From assembly GCA_028278145.1 (NCBI GenBank), contig JANQEV010000029.1, positions 1-59,511 of the forward strand: a stretch of 59,511 bases of DNA, read 5' to 3'. This document shows positions 9,118 through 17,931 of the stretch, piece by piece (positions within the stretch are counted from its first letter, which is position 1; each line of letters starts with the position of its first letter). This DNA is from Chromatiales bacterium (GTDB taxonomy: Bacteria > Pseudomonadota > Gammaproteobacteria > Chromatiales > Chromatiaceae). Both the position numbers and the translations under genes were made by a program. A model generated the notes under the pieces. That model searched no databases. It was not told the DNA's origin and was given only the letters and a program-made list of their open reading frames with translations.

Positions 9118-10483
9118 GATATTTCCGTACTACATGCAGCGCTATTACATTAAGAACCAGGGTGGTTATAAACAGCATCAGTCCCAGGGCAAATGCCGCC
9201 AAGGTCTTGGGACTGTCAAACTCCTGATCCCCCACCAGCAGGGTTACGATCTGCACCGTTACTGTGGTAACCGCCTGCAGTGGATTTGCGGTGAGATTGG
9301 CTGACAAGCCTGCCGCCATAACCACGATCATGGTCTCGCCAATTGCCCTGGATATCGCCAGCAGTACGCCACCCACAATGCCCGGCAAGGCTGCCGGAAT
9401 GATCACCAGTCGTATAGTCTCTGACTTGGTGGCACCCAGACCGTAGGAGCCATCACGCATGGACTGGGGTACCGCGTTGATTACGTCATCGGACAGAGAT
9501 GATACAAACGGGATGATCATAATCCCCATTACCAGACCTGCAGCTAGGGCCGATTCCGAGGATACGTCCAGCCCCAGCAGTCCCCCGCTATTGCGGATAA
9601 ACGGCGCCACGGTCAGGGCAGCAAAGAAGCCATAGACCACGGTAGGTATGCCTGCGAGTATTTCAAGTATTGGCTTGGCCATGGCCCGCAACTTTGGCCC
9701 GGCGTATTCAGACAGGTAGATGGCAGACATCAGCCCCACAGGCACTGCCACCAGCATGGCAATGAATGAGATAAGCAAGGTGCCGGCAAACAAAGGCACA
9801 GCACCGAAGGCACCGGATGATCCTACCTGATCCTCCCGGATTGCCATCTGCGGGCTCCAGTCCAGCCCGAAAATAAAATTCGTGATCGGTACCGAGTCAA
9901 AAAACCGCATTGATTCAAACAGCACTGAAAGCACAATTCCAACAGTGGTAAAGATGGCTATGGTTGAACTTGCCACCAGAAACACCTTCACGGTGCCTTC
10001 CACTGCATTACGGGCGCGGCGCGTCAGTTTTATCGACTTCCAGGCCAACACTGCTCCGGCGATTGCCAGCGTCAACACTACCACTGCCAATGCCATGTGG
10101 CTGATATTAAGTAGATGTTGGTAATGATCAGCAGCTACTTGAATGGCCGGATCTACATTACTGGAAACAATATTACCTGTTACCAGATTTTTAATATCAT
10201 TAACGATCAGAGTCAGATGGTCTGGGGATACATCACGCAACTTGGAAGGCAGTGCTGCCACCACCAGATCCGGAATGATTACGGTCTCCAAAGCCAACCA
10301 GAGACACCAGATAAGAAACGCAGGAATACCGCACCAGAGCGCAGTATAGTAGCCGTAATAAACTGGGAGAGAGTGCAGATCCTTCAGCTTGCCCCTGGCA
10401 ACCACGATAGAACGCTGGCGACCCAACCAGAAACCAAACAGGCTCAGTGCAGCCAGGGTTAAGATAAGCGTAGTTGGTGACAT
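9101..10483 (-). CDS. pstC: Phosphate ABC transporter permease PstC
   Basis: This is the partner permease of PstA. The start at 10483 (MSPTTLILTLAALSLFG) places the first TM helix at the N-terminus. The longer in-frame start at 10531 falls inside the terminator hairpin between pstS and pstC, so it is disfavoured. The 460-residue long form has extra N-terminal TM helices and a loop before the MetI-like core, with coupling motif RDGSYGLGATKSE. Confidence 0.93.
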   Translation of the reverse strand: MSPTTLILTLAALSLFGFWLGRQRSIVVARGKLKDLHSLPVYYGYYTALWCGIPAFLIWCLWLALETVIIPDLVVAALPSKLRDVSPDHLTLIVNDIKNLVTGNIVSSNVDPAIQVAADHYQHLLNISHMALAVVVLTLAIAGAVLAWKSIKLTRRARNAVEGTVKVFLVASSTIAIFTTVGIVLSVLFESMRFFDSVPITNFIFGLDWSPQMAIREDQVGSSGAFGAVPLFAGTLLISFIAMLVAVPVGLMSAIYLSEYAGPKLRAMAKPILEILAGIPTVVYGFFAALTVAPFIRNSGGLLGLDVSSESALAAGLVMGIMIIPFVSSLSDDVINAVPQSMRDGSYGLGATKSETIRLVIIPAALPGIVGGVLLAISRAIGETMIVVMAAGLSANLTANPLQAVTTVTVQIVTLLVGDQEFDSPKTLAAFALGLMLFITTLVLNVIALHVVRKYREQYE

Positions 10484-10512
10484 AGGGGTGATCCAGCGCA
10501 GAACAGAAAGGT

Positions 10513-10546
10513 AAAAAAGGCAGTCGACCATCCTTAGCCGACTGCC
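10513..10546 (-). terminator. Intrinsic terminator/attenuator between pstS and pstC
   Basis: On the minus strand, GGCAGTCG (10546-10539) pairs with CGACTGCC (10526-10519) and is followed by TTTTTT (10518-10513). It lies 15 bp after the pstS stop and upstream of the preferred pstC start. It is well placed to let pstS mRNA accumulate above pstCAB-phoU, as expected when the binding protein is needed in excess. Confidence 0.8.
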
Positions 10547-10560
10547 ACTCTGACGAACTA

Positions 10561-11664
10561 TTACATCTTCAGGTTATTGGCAACCTTGGCATCGGTAGCA
10601 TACTTGTTACGCTCTGCCTTAGGCATTGGAATCAGACCCTTGTCGGTAAGGTAACCCTCATCACCCCAAGCCTGTTCGCTGGTAAAAGCGTTCACGAACT
10701 CCTGGATTCCAGGTACTTTGCCGATGTGAGCAACCTTCACGTAGAAGAACAGTGGACGGGATACCGGGTACTTGCCAGAAGCAATCAGTTCGAACTCAGG
10801 GGCAACACCGTCGATCAGGGCACCCTGTACCTTGTCAGCATTCTGGTCCAGGAAACTGTAACCGAAGATTCCCAGAGCATTAGGGTTGGCTTCCAGCTTC
10901 TGCACGATCAGGTTGTCGTTCTCACCGGCCTCAATGTAGGCACCATCTTCACGCACGGTGTAGGCAACCTTCTTGAATACCTTTTTACCTTTCTTGTTAT
11001 AGGCCTTCATTGGTACGCCCAGCTTCTCCATCAAGGCCTTAACATCCTTCTCACCCTTGGCTTTTCGCAGGGCTTTCAGGTCGGCGATCTTCTTGGCACC
11101 ACCACCCATGGCCAGCTCAGCAAAGGCGTCACGGGTACCTGATGTCGGAGGAGGACCGAGAACCTCGATCTTGCTGTCAGGCAGCGCTGGATTTACACAC
11201 TTCCAGGTCTTGCATGGGTTAGGCATGAGCTTGCCATCTTTACCAGGAACGTCTTTGGCCAGAGCCATGAACAAATCCTTGCGGGTCAGCTTGAACTGCT
11301 TGCTCTTCTTGGAGTTGGCCACGGCGATACCGTCATAACCAACCTTCACTTCCAGGATGGCGTTAACACCATTTTTCTGGCACTTCTCAAACTCAGACTT
11401 CTTGATACGACGGGAGGCATTAGTGATATCAGGGTGCTCAACACCTATGCCGGCACAGAACAGCTTCATGCCACCACCAGATCCGGTAGATTCGATCTTT
11501 GGGGTCTTGAACTTGGTGGTCTTGCCGAACTTCTCGGCTACCACGGTGGCAAAAGGATACACGGTGGAAGAACCAACAATGTTTACGTGATCCCTGCTAG
11601 CAGCCATGCTAGCGGTAGAAAAACTGACAGCCATAGCGGCCAATAAAAGGTGTTTAGTGTTCAC
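10561..11664 (-). CDS. pstS: Phosphate-binding periplasmic protein PstS
   Basis: PstS is the substrate-binding protein of the high-affinity phosphate importer. The 367-residue precursor has a Sec signal peptide (AMAVSFSTASMA, cleavage near residue 22) with no lipobox. The phosphate-binding segments VGSSTVYPFA and ESTGSGGGMKLFC follow. A Pho box candidate lies about 40-57 bp upstream of the ATG, and a terminator directly follows the gene. The lysine-rich composition is normal for this PstS subfamily. Confidence 0.95.
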   Translation of the reverse strand: MNTKHLLLAAMAVSFSTASMAASRDHVNIVGSSTVYPFATVVAEKFGKTTKFKTPKIESTGSGGGMKLFCAGIGVEHPDITNASRRIKKSEFEKCQKNGVNAILEVKVGYDGIAVANSKKSKQFKLTRKDLFMALAKDVPGKDGKLMPNPCKTWKCVNPALPDSKIEVLGPPPTSGTRDAFAELAMGGGAKKIADLKALRKAKGEKDVKALMEKLGVPMKAYNKKGKKVFKKVAYTVREDGAYIEAGENDNLIVQKLEANPNALGIFGYSFLDQNADKVQGALIDGVAPEFELIASGKYPVSRPLFFYVKVAHIGKVPGIQEFVNAFTSEQAWGDEGYLTDKGLIPMPKAERNKYATDAKVANNLKM

Positions 11665-11703
11665 TGTTCACTCCAGTAATAGTTGATAACTGGAAATGAT
11701 TAT

Positions 11704-11721
11704 GTGAGTCCTTTGTGACAG
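11704..11721 (-). promoter_or_regulatory. Candidate Pho box upstream of pstS
   Basis: The minus strand reads CTGTCACAAAGGACTCAC. The first 7-mer matches the CTGTCAT consensus in six positions. The second, at the expected 11-bp step, keeps only TCA. It lies 40-57 bp before the pstS ATG, the right distance for PhoB activation. The second half-site is weak, so confidence is moderate. Confidence 0.5.
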
Positions 11722-11752
11722 GATTATTGTTGAAGTATTACACTTTTATTGC

Positions 11753-11849
11753 GGTAGGCCAGAATAAGCGACAGCGTTTCTGGCGATCATCTGGATTCTG
11801 GAGCTTACATACACATATTGCCGGGAACGCTAGGCTTATCCCGGCCTAC
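11753..11849. repeat. REP/BIME-like inverted pair between phoR and pstS
   Basis: Two imperfect copies of a GTAGGCC-N-G-N-ATAAGC...GCGTT...GGC unit face each other, at about 11754-11784 on plus and 11849-11819 on minus. They can form a long hairpin. The unit resembles enterobacterial REP sequences in layout. It sits in the 213-bp gap between the phoR stop and the pstS start. Confidence 0.6.
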
Positions 11850-11877
11850 TTGCTGTAGATTCAGCTACGAAATGATA

Positions 11878-12966
11878 TTAATCAGAATACTTCTGGGCTG
11901 GAAAACAGCACTTGAAGGTACTGCCCTTGCCTAACTTACTCTCGATCTGGAGCTCACTGCCATGGCGTAGTAACACATGTTTAACAATGGCAAGACCAAG
12001 ACCAGTACCACCACTGCTACGGGATCTACCCACATCGACTCTATAGAAACGTTCAGTGAGACGCGGGATATGTTCAGGTTCGATACCGATACCGGCATCA
12101 GCCACTGAGAAACAGGGTCCGTTCTTACTATTCCACCAGCGGATATGGATATCTCCACCAGCCGGGGTATACCGCACTGCATTTGATACCAGATTGGAGA
12201 AGGCGCTGTCGATTTCAGAGAAGACGCCAACAAAGTTGGTATCTCCTTCAATCTCCAGGATCACATTATGCTTCTGCTCTCCACTCAGGGTAACCGCCTC
12301 ATCTCTGACCGCACTCAACAGCGGACGCACATCAAACTGGTCTACGGTTCTGTCATGCTCTGACTCCAGCCTGGATATAAGCAGCAGATCCTCAACAATC
12401 CTCTGCATGCGCGCAGACTGCTGATACATCTGTTCAACGATTGGGTTCCATTCTGCAAGAGCCTGATCCCCACTATGCAACATACTCTCCAGATAACCGT
12501 GCACCACGGTTAGAGGAGTGCGCATCTCATGGGATACATTAGCCACAAAATCACTGCGTATGGTCTCCAGTTGTGCCAGACGTGTTATATCCCTGGCTTG
12601 TAACAACAGCTTGCCCTTGCCAAAGGGAACGATACGCACCTCCAGCTTTACCTGCTCATTTACCGGTGCTGGCATCTCAATCTGGTTACTAAAATCACCA
12701 GCATCCAGATAGGCTCGAAACACTGGGTCTTTGAGTAGTTTGCGGATATGTTTGCCACGACAGCTCTTACGATTGAAGCCAAGCTTTTCAATTGCCTTCT
12801 CATTCCACCACTGTACTGTCTGCTCACGGTCCAGTACCACCGTGGCATCCGGTAGCGCCGTAGTGGACTCACGAAACTCCGACAATATTCTGGAGATCTT
12901 GCGCTTACGCTTGCTGTTCTTTACCCGCAAACGGTCGAGTTGAATCTCGTAGGCGTTGGCACTCAT
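11878..12966 (-). CDS. phoR: Phosphate regulon sensor kinase PhoR, lacking the N-terminal membrane anchor
   Basis: PhoR phosphorylates PhoB under phosphate limitation and answers to PhoU/Pst. The 362-residue protein has a PAS domain (about 38-130) and a HisKA segment with phospho-acceptor H146 (ANVSHEMRTP). An HATPase domain follows (GVYTP-equivalent RYTPAGG; GGTGLGLAIVKH). It begins MSANAYEIQLDRLRVKNSKRKRK, which aligns with the linker just after the two TM helices of E. coli PhoR. The start is 6 bp after the phoB stop and phoB is intact, leaving no room for a membrane segment. This kinase therefore appears soluble. Confidence 0.92.
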   Translation of the reverse strand: MSANAYEIQLDRLRVKNSKRKRKISRILSEFRESTTALPDATVVLDREQTVQWWNEKAIEKLGFNRKSCRGKHIRKLLKDPVFRAYLDAGDFSNQIEMPAPVNEQVKLEVRIVPFGKGKLLLQARDITRLAQLETIRSDFVANVSHEMRTPLTVVHGYLESMLHSGDQALAEWNPIVEQMYQQSARMQRIVEDLLLISRLESEHDRTVDQFDVRPLLSAVRDEAVTLSGEQKHNVILEIEGDTNFVGVFSEIDSAFSNLVSNAVRYTPAGGDIHIRWWNSKNGPCFSVADAGIGIEPEHIPRLTERFYRVDVGRSRSSGGTGLGLAIVKHVLLRHGSELQIESKLGKGSTFKCCFPAQKYSD

Positions 12967-12972
12967 CAGTGA

Positions 12973-13656
12973 TTACCCGGAAAAGCGATATCCGGCGCCA
13001 CGCACCGTCTGAATCATATTGTCGATAGTGAAAGGTTCCATCGCCATGCGCAGTCTTCTGATATGCACATCAACCGTACGCTCTTCGATATAGACATTCG
13101 TGCCCCAGACCCGATCCAGCAAGCGGGATCTACTGTAGACCCGTTCCTGATGCGTCATAAAGAAGTGCAGCAGCTTAAACTCTGTTGGACCCAGGGTGAT
13201 CTCCTGGCCAGCATATTCCACCCGGTGCGAGGCCGGATTCAGCACCAGTTTTCCAACCTGGATAATATCTTCGGTAACGTCCGGTGCTACCCGGCGCAGA
13301 ATCACCTTGATACGTGCCATCAGTTCCCGCGGAGAGAAAGGCTTGGTGACGTAATCCTCTACACCACACTCCAGGCCACGCACCTTGTCGTCCTCTTCAC
13401 CCCGAGCGGTGAGCATGATTACCGGTATCTCACGGGTGAGTTCACTTCCCTTGAGTTCCCTGGTCAGTTCAATTCCACTCACTTCAGGAAGCATCCAGTC
13501 CATGAGGATAAGATCGGGCGGAGTTTCAGCAACCTTGCGTCGTGCATCTTCCGCGTCTTTTGCTCCAAAGCAGTCGTAGTCAGCCTTGCTCAGGGCAAAG
13601 CAGATCATATCCCTTACCGGGGCCTCGTCTTCAACTACAAGTATCTTTGCTGCCAT
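12973..13656 (-). CDS. phoB: Phosphate regulon response regulator PhoB
   Basis: PhoB is an OmpR-family transcription factor that activates Pho-box promoters. The 227-residue protein has a receiver domain with D53 (LILMDWMLP) and the conserved Lys in YVTKPF. The C-terminal winged helix contains [10 protein letters not shown] and [11 protein letters not shown]. It is followed 6 bp later by phoR. No convincing Pho box was seen upstream. Confidence 0.96.
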   Translation of the reverse strand: MAAKILVVEDEAPVRDMICFALSKADYDCFGAKDAEDARRKVAETPPDLILMDWMLPEVSGIELTRELKGSELTREIPVIMLTARGEEDDKVRGLECGVEDYVTKPFSPRELMARIKVILRRVAPDVTEDIIQVGKLVLNPASHRVEYAGQEITLGPTEFKLLHFFMTHQERVYSRSRLLDRVWGTNVYIEERTVDVHIRRLRMAMEPFTIDNMIQTVRGAGYRFSG

Positions 13657-13798
13657 CAGTTACACACACCATGTCTGTAATGTTGATCCTTAAGCTTGCA
13701 AACAGATTGCCAGCCTGAATATTGAATATAAAAACAGATTAGTGTTACAGGTTTATGACGATAAGAAGCGCGAATGGGGAGAATAAACAGAAGCTAAA

Positions 13799-13821
13799 CA
13801 GGCGCCACTGATGGGCGCCTG
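13799..13821 (-). terminator. Hairpin downstream of the DUF2782 gene
   Basis: CAGGCGCC at 13799-13806 pairs with GGCGCCTG at 13814-13821 around a 7-nt loop. On the minus strand it is followed by a broken T-rich tract (TTTAGCTTCTGTTT). It lies about 40 bp after the DUF2782 stop and probably ends that transcript before phoB. Confidence 0.6.
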
Positions 13822-13859
13822 CTGATTTAGACATATATTTTGGAATGTGTACGCTAGGT

Positions 13860-14195
13860 CTACCAGCTGAACAGTACCCACTGTGGTACGGAGATATTAT
13901 GGATATCATTCACTCTGGCATCCAGTCTGCCATCACCATCTGAATCGATAAAGTAGTATGGAGGGCCTGCTTCCGGAACCACTTTTACCATATAGACTTG
14001 ACCATTCACGCTATACCGATGCACCTTTCCTTTTTTAGTCTCCCTGATGGTTACTTCAGGTTCCAGTACCTGCCCGCTCTGCACCTTAGGCGGCAGCTTT
14101 GGAGGTTTTGGCAGCGGTATCAACTTACTATCTTCCGCTGCAACTGCCATAGGGGCCAGCGCTAACAGACAGAGGGCAAGCAAGGTCTTCTTCAT
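13860..14195 (-). CDS. DUF2782 family secreted protein
   Basis: This is a 111-residue protein. The start at 14195 gives a good signal peptide (MKKTLLALCLLALAPMAVA) preceded by AAAGGAAA; an in-frame start at 14390 would add a non-coding-like stretch. After a proline-rich linker (PLPKPPKLPPK) comes the DUF2782 core with EVTIRETKKGKVHRYSVNGQ, YYFIDSDGDG and a VPQWVLFSW end. This family sits near polA or thrB in many gammaproteobacteria; its function is unknown. Confidence 0.85.
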   Translation of the reverse strand: MKKTLLALCLLALAPMAVAAEDSKLIPLPKPPKLPPKVQSGQVLEPEVTIRETKKGKVHRYSVNGQVYMVKVVPEAGPPYYFIDSDGDGRLDARVNDIHNISVPQWVLFSW

Positions 14196-14292
14196 AATGT
14201 TTCCTTTGTTCATCTTCGCTTTTATGCCTGAGCGGCCAAGAGACCAATTTCCGGCACAGAATAGCTTATTTTGGTTATATATGGGTATCTTA

Positions 14293-15015
14293 TTACAGTT
14301 CCAGTAGAATTTCCTTCTCCTTTGCAGAGGGCTCAAACCCACGCGCCTCATAATGGGCGAATATGGCATCAACCACCTCTTTCGGCTCATTACAGATATG
14401 CATCAGATCCATATCCTCTGGACTAATTGTCCCTTCTCCGCACAGGGTCTCCTGGAACCAATCCAGCAACCCACGCCAGAATGGCTCATTCACCAGAATG
14501 ATGGGGATTTTGCGGGTTTTTCCCGTCTGAACCAGGGTCAGGATCTCGGCTAGCTCATCCAGGGTTCCAAAGCCACCCGGCAAGACCACATAGGCCGAGG
14601 CATATTTTACGAACATCACCTTACGGGAGAAAAAGTGGCGAAAATGCAGGGCTACGTCCTGGTACTCATTATCTGACTGCTCATGAGGCAACTGGATATT
14701 CAACCCGATACTGTGGGACTTGCCCATGAATCCACCCTTATTCACCGCCTCCATAATACCGGGCCCACCGCCACTGATAACGGCAAAACCGCTGTCCGAG
14801 AGCAGGCGCGAGATCTCTTCTGCCTTTTTATAGTTGGGATCATCCCGGTTGGTCCTGGCAGAGCCAAATATACTTACGGCAGGCCAAATCGGTGCCAGGC
14901 GCTCAAAACCCTCAACAAACTCAGCCATTATCTGAAATATCTTCCAGGATTCACGAGTCAGCTGGCCATTGTGCCGCCTCTGGTCGGCACTTCTACTGTT
15001 ATTCTGATTATTCAT
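14293..15015 (-). CDS. LOG-family (TIGR00730) Rossmann-fold protein
   Basis: LOG proteins are phosphoribohydrolases that release bases from nucleoside 5'-monophosphates. The 240-residue protein carries VISGGGPGIMEAVNKG and the diagnostic PGGFGTLDELAE motif. N-terminal and C-terminal extensions place it in the longer bacterial group. The physiological substrate is not clear from sequence. It is divergent from rep. Confidence 0.85.
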   Translation of the reverse strand: MNNQNNSRSADQRRHNGQLTRESWKIFQIMAEFVEGFERLAPIWPAVSIFGSARTNRDDPNYKKAEEISRLLSDSGFAVISGGGPGIMEAVNKGGFMGKSHSIGLNIQLPHEQSDNEYQDVALHFRHFFSRKVMFVKYASAYVVLPGGFGTLDELAEILTLVQTGKTRKIPIILVNEPFWRGLLDWFQETLCGEGTISPEDMDLMHICNEPKEVVDAIFAHYEARGFEPSAKEKEILLEL

Positions 15016-15211
15016 ACTATCCTATATAACTATCTAATTATTGGTACAAACCTGATTCCCACAGGTTGCAAAACTCCCCCTGCACATTGGTTTGACTACG
15101 GATTGTGGTAAAAGGTCCGAATATGTCAGATATCCTGCAAGGTTATGAGTTGATAGTTCCCTTGGTATCAGCATAATACATCGCCTCTTGATCAATAATA
15201 GAACCAACAGC

Positions 15212-17215
15212 ATGCCAGCACTAAACAGCAGACAACATGAGGCGGTCCACTACCTGGATGGACCCCTGCTGGTATTGGCTGGCGCCGGGTCCGGCAAGAC
15301 CCGTGTCATAACTGAAAAGATCGTCCATCTGGTAAAAAACTGTAGCCTGGAGCCGAGACAGATCACTGCCGTTACCTTTACCAACAAGGCAGCCCGGGAG
15401 ATGCGTAATAGGGTAGGCAATATACTAAAGAGTGAGATGGCAGAGGAACTGAATATCTCCACCTTCCACACCCTGGGTCTTAAGATAATACGCCGGGAAA
15501 TCAGATCCCTGGGCTATAAGCCTGGCTTTACCATCTTTGACGATCAGGATACGGAAAACCTGTTAAAAGAGTTGTTACGCAAAGACAAGATTGACGACAG
15601 TCTGTTGAGCGGATTGCGGTGGCGAATCTCGGATTGGAAAAACGCCATGCTCAACCCGGAGCAGGCCATGGCCCAAGCCGAAGACAGTATGGATAACCGC
15701 GCCGCACTGCTGTATGCGGCCTACCAGAGCAGCCTGCGTGCATACAACGCAGTTGATTTCGATGACCTGATCCTCTTGCCTACCCTGTTGTTTGCAGAGC
15801 AACCACAAGTGCTGGACCGCTGGCAAAACATGATCCGATATATGCTGGTGGATGAGTACCAGGACACCAACACCAGTCAGTACCAGCTGGTTAAACAGCT
15901 GGTGGGTGTACGCCAGGGACTCACCGTGGTGGGTGATGACGACCAGTCTATCTACGCCTGGCGCGGGGCCCGCCCGGAAAACCTGGCAAAGCTCAAAGAT
16001 GACTTCCCCCGGCTTAAAGCCATCAAACTGGAACAGAACTACCGCTCCAGTGGCCGAATCCTGCGGGCCGCCAACCAGCTCATCGCCAACAACCCCCATG
16101 TGTTTGAGAAAAAACTCTGGAGTGACCTGGGACCTGGTGAGCATCTGCGATTCGTTGAGTGTAAGAATGAGGCCCATGAAACAGAGACCGTGGTATCTGA
16201 AATCATGGGGGATAAACTAAAGGGCAAAGCCAACTTCGGTGAATATGCCATTCTGTACCGCGGCAACCACCAGGCCCGGGCCTTTGAGACTACCCTGCGC
16301 CGACACCAGATCCCCTATTTTCTCAGTGGCGGCACCTCATTTTTCAGTCGTGCTGAAATAAAGGATGTGATGGCCTATCTACGCCTGCTGAGTAATCCCA
16401 ATGATGATTCAGCCTTTCTGCGCATCATCAACACCCCAAGACGGGAGATTGGCCACACCACACTGGAGAAGATCGGTAGATATGCCAGCGAGCGCGACAT
16501 CAGCCTGTTGGCAGCATGTGATGAATTGGGACTGCAGCAGAGCCTGAAAGGAAGGCCACTGCAACGGATAAAAGAGTTCGCACACTGGATTGGCACCATG
16601 CAGCGTTGGGCCGAGAACGAAGACCCAGTAAAGACAGTGCGTCAACTACTAAAAGATATTGGCTATGAAGACTGGATCTATGAAAAGAGCTCCAGCGACA
16701 GCGTGGCTGAGTACCGCATGGAGAATGTGAATGAACTGGTAAACTGGGTGGAAAATCTGTATCGCAAAGAGTTCGCGGGAGAGAACCTCACCGGAATCAT
16801 TGCACATCTGGCATTGCAGGACATACTGGAACGTCAGGATGAAGACGAGGGAGGTGACCGGGTACATATGATGACCCTGCACGCAGCCAAGGGGTTAGAG
16901 TTCCCCCATGTCTATCTGGTGGGAATGGAAGAAGAGCTGCTGCCCCACCGCAGCAGTATTGAAGAAGAAAATATAGAGGAGGAACGACGTCTGGCCTATG
17001 TGGGCATCACCCGGGCCCAGCGCAGCCTCACCATGACTATGGCAGCAAAACGCAAGAGATTTGGCAAAGTCATTAATTGCAGTCCCAGCCGTTTTATTGA
17101 AGAGTTACCACAAGACGAACTGAAGATGGAGGGTGGTAATAACAGACTGTCTGAAGAAGAGAAGCAGGAACGTGGTAGCTCACACCTTGCCAGCATGCGA
17201 GCACTATTGAAGTAA
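15212..17215 (+). CDS. rep: ATP-dependent DNA helicase Rep (UvrD/SF1A)
   Basis: Rep is a 3'-5' DNA helicase that helps replication forks pass obstacles. The ATG at 15212 (MPALNSRQHEAVHYL) gives 667 residues, close to E. coli Rep; a TTG at 15188 is the alternative. Q-motif NSRQHEAV, Walker A GAGSGKTR, motif II VDEYQDTN, motif III DDDQSIYAWRGA and motif V/VI (TLHAAKGLEFPHVYLVGMEE, AYVGITRAQ) are all present. Confidence 0.94.
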   Translation: MPALNSRQHEAVHYLDGPLLVLAGAGSGKTRVITEKIVHLVKNCSLEPRQITAVTFTNKAAREMRNRVGNILKSEMAEELNISTFHTLGLKIIRREIRSLGYKPGFTIFDDQDTENLLKELLRKDKIDDSLLSGLRWRISDWKNAMLNPEQAMAQAEDSMDNRAALLYAAYQSSLRAYNAVDFDDLILLPTLLFAEQPQVLDRWQNMIRYMLVDEYQDTNTSQYQLVKQLVGVRQGLTVVGDDDQSIYAWRGARPENLAKLKDDFPRLKAIKLEQNYRSSGRILRAANQLIANNPHVFEKKLWSDLGPGEHLRFVECKNEAHETETVVSEIMGDKLKGKANFGEYAILYRGNHQARAFETTLRRHQIPYFLSGGTSFFSRAEIKDVMAYLRLLSNPNDDSAFLRIINTPRREIGHTTLEKIGRYASERDISLLAACDELGLQQSLKGRPLQRIKEFAHWIGTMQRWAENEDPVKTVRQLLKDIGYEDWIYEKSSSDSVAEYRMENVNELVNWVENLYRKEFAGENLTGIIAHLALQDILERQDEDEGGDRVHMMTLHAAKGLEFPHVYLVGMEEELLPHRSSIEEENIEEERRLAYVGITRAQRSLTMTMAAKRKRFGKVINCSPSRFIEELPQDELKMEGGNNRLSEEEKQERGSSHLASMRALLK

Positions 17216-17243
17216 CCCTATCAACAGCACACGCCCAAATAAT

Positions 17244-17268
17244 AAAAGCGCGCCTGAGCGCGCTTTTT
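17244..17268. terminator. Bidirectional terminator between rep and the repeat-protein gene
   Basis: AAAAGCGCGC pairs with GCGCGCTTTTT around CTGA. An A-tract precedes and a T-tract follows, so it can end both rep (plus) and the convergent 17287-17919 gene (minus). Confidence 0.9.
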
Positions 17269-17286
17269 CCTTTTTAGTAGCGATCG

Positions 17287-17919
17287 CTACTGTTTATCCG
17301 CTTCTGCACCTGATGGCTGAGCTGCAGACCCCGGTGTAAGCGACTGTATCCAGGTATTGGGATAGAACCATCTCAGCAGGGAGGTATCACTCGGTGAGAT
17401 AGCAGCTGGCAGCGCATATGCTGCTGGATTCATCCACTTCATATATACCTCAGGATTCATGAAGGGGGTGTAGGCAGAAGGGTTCAGCAACTGCACATAC
17501 ATTCCCGGATCAATGAAATGCAGCCATGGCCCCGGCTGCATCCACCCCATATAGGTGGCAGGATCAAACAACATTGCATAGGAAGACGGGTTCACCCATG
17601 CCACCCAGTTATTGGGATTGGCAAACTGCATCCAGAACTGAGGCTGCACAAATTGAGGAAAATTCGCCGGATTGGTAAAGGTGAGATGGGCAATATGCTG
17701 GGCTTTAGGATCCATGAACACCAACCAGGTGGCAGGATGTGCAGGATTGATACGCATCTGGCCACCATGGTGTTTCATCCAGGTGGATGGATCCATAGGG
17801 TTAGGCAAAACCAGTTTTGCCTCACCGGATTGCAGAGCAGTTGGCTCTTCAGCAAAGAGTGATGCAGTGCTAAACAGCAACAGAATGGCGGCAAAAATGG
17901 TTAGGGTTCGGATATTCAT
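17287..17919 (-). CDS. Secreted nonapeptide-repeat protein, unknown
   Basis: This is a 210-residue precursor with a signal peptide (residues 1-23). Residues 83-168 are nine consecutive 9-residue repeats of the form [N/D/Q]P-x-x-[Y/W/F]-x-x-hydrophobic-hydrophobic, such as NPSSYAMLF, DPATYMGWM and NPEVYMKWM, plus a partial tenth. An irregular version continues on both sides. There are no cysteines. The start at 17919 is preferred over TTG 17931. It lies 12 bp after the di-heme cytochrome stop, so it is probably a periplasmic or outer-membrane partner. No named family is recognised. Confidence 0.8.
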   Translation of the reverse strand: MNIRTLTIFAAILLLFSTASLFAEEPTALQSGEAKLVLPNPMDPSTWMKHHGGQMRINPAHPATWLVFMDPKAQHIAHLTFTNPANFPQFVQPQFWMQFANPNNWVAWVNPSSYAMLFDPATYMGWMQPGPWLHFIDPGMYVQLLNPSAYTPFMNPEVYMKWMNPAAYALPAAISPSDTSLLRWFYPNTWIQSLTPGSAAQPSGAEADKQ

Positions 17920-17931
17920 AGCTGCATTCAA

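Noticed and set aside
10484..10531. Longer N-terminus for PstC
   Set aside because: These codons overlap the pstS terminator stem, and the shorter start begins directly at a TM helix.
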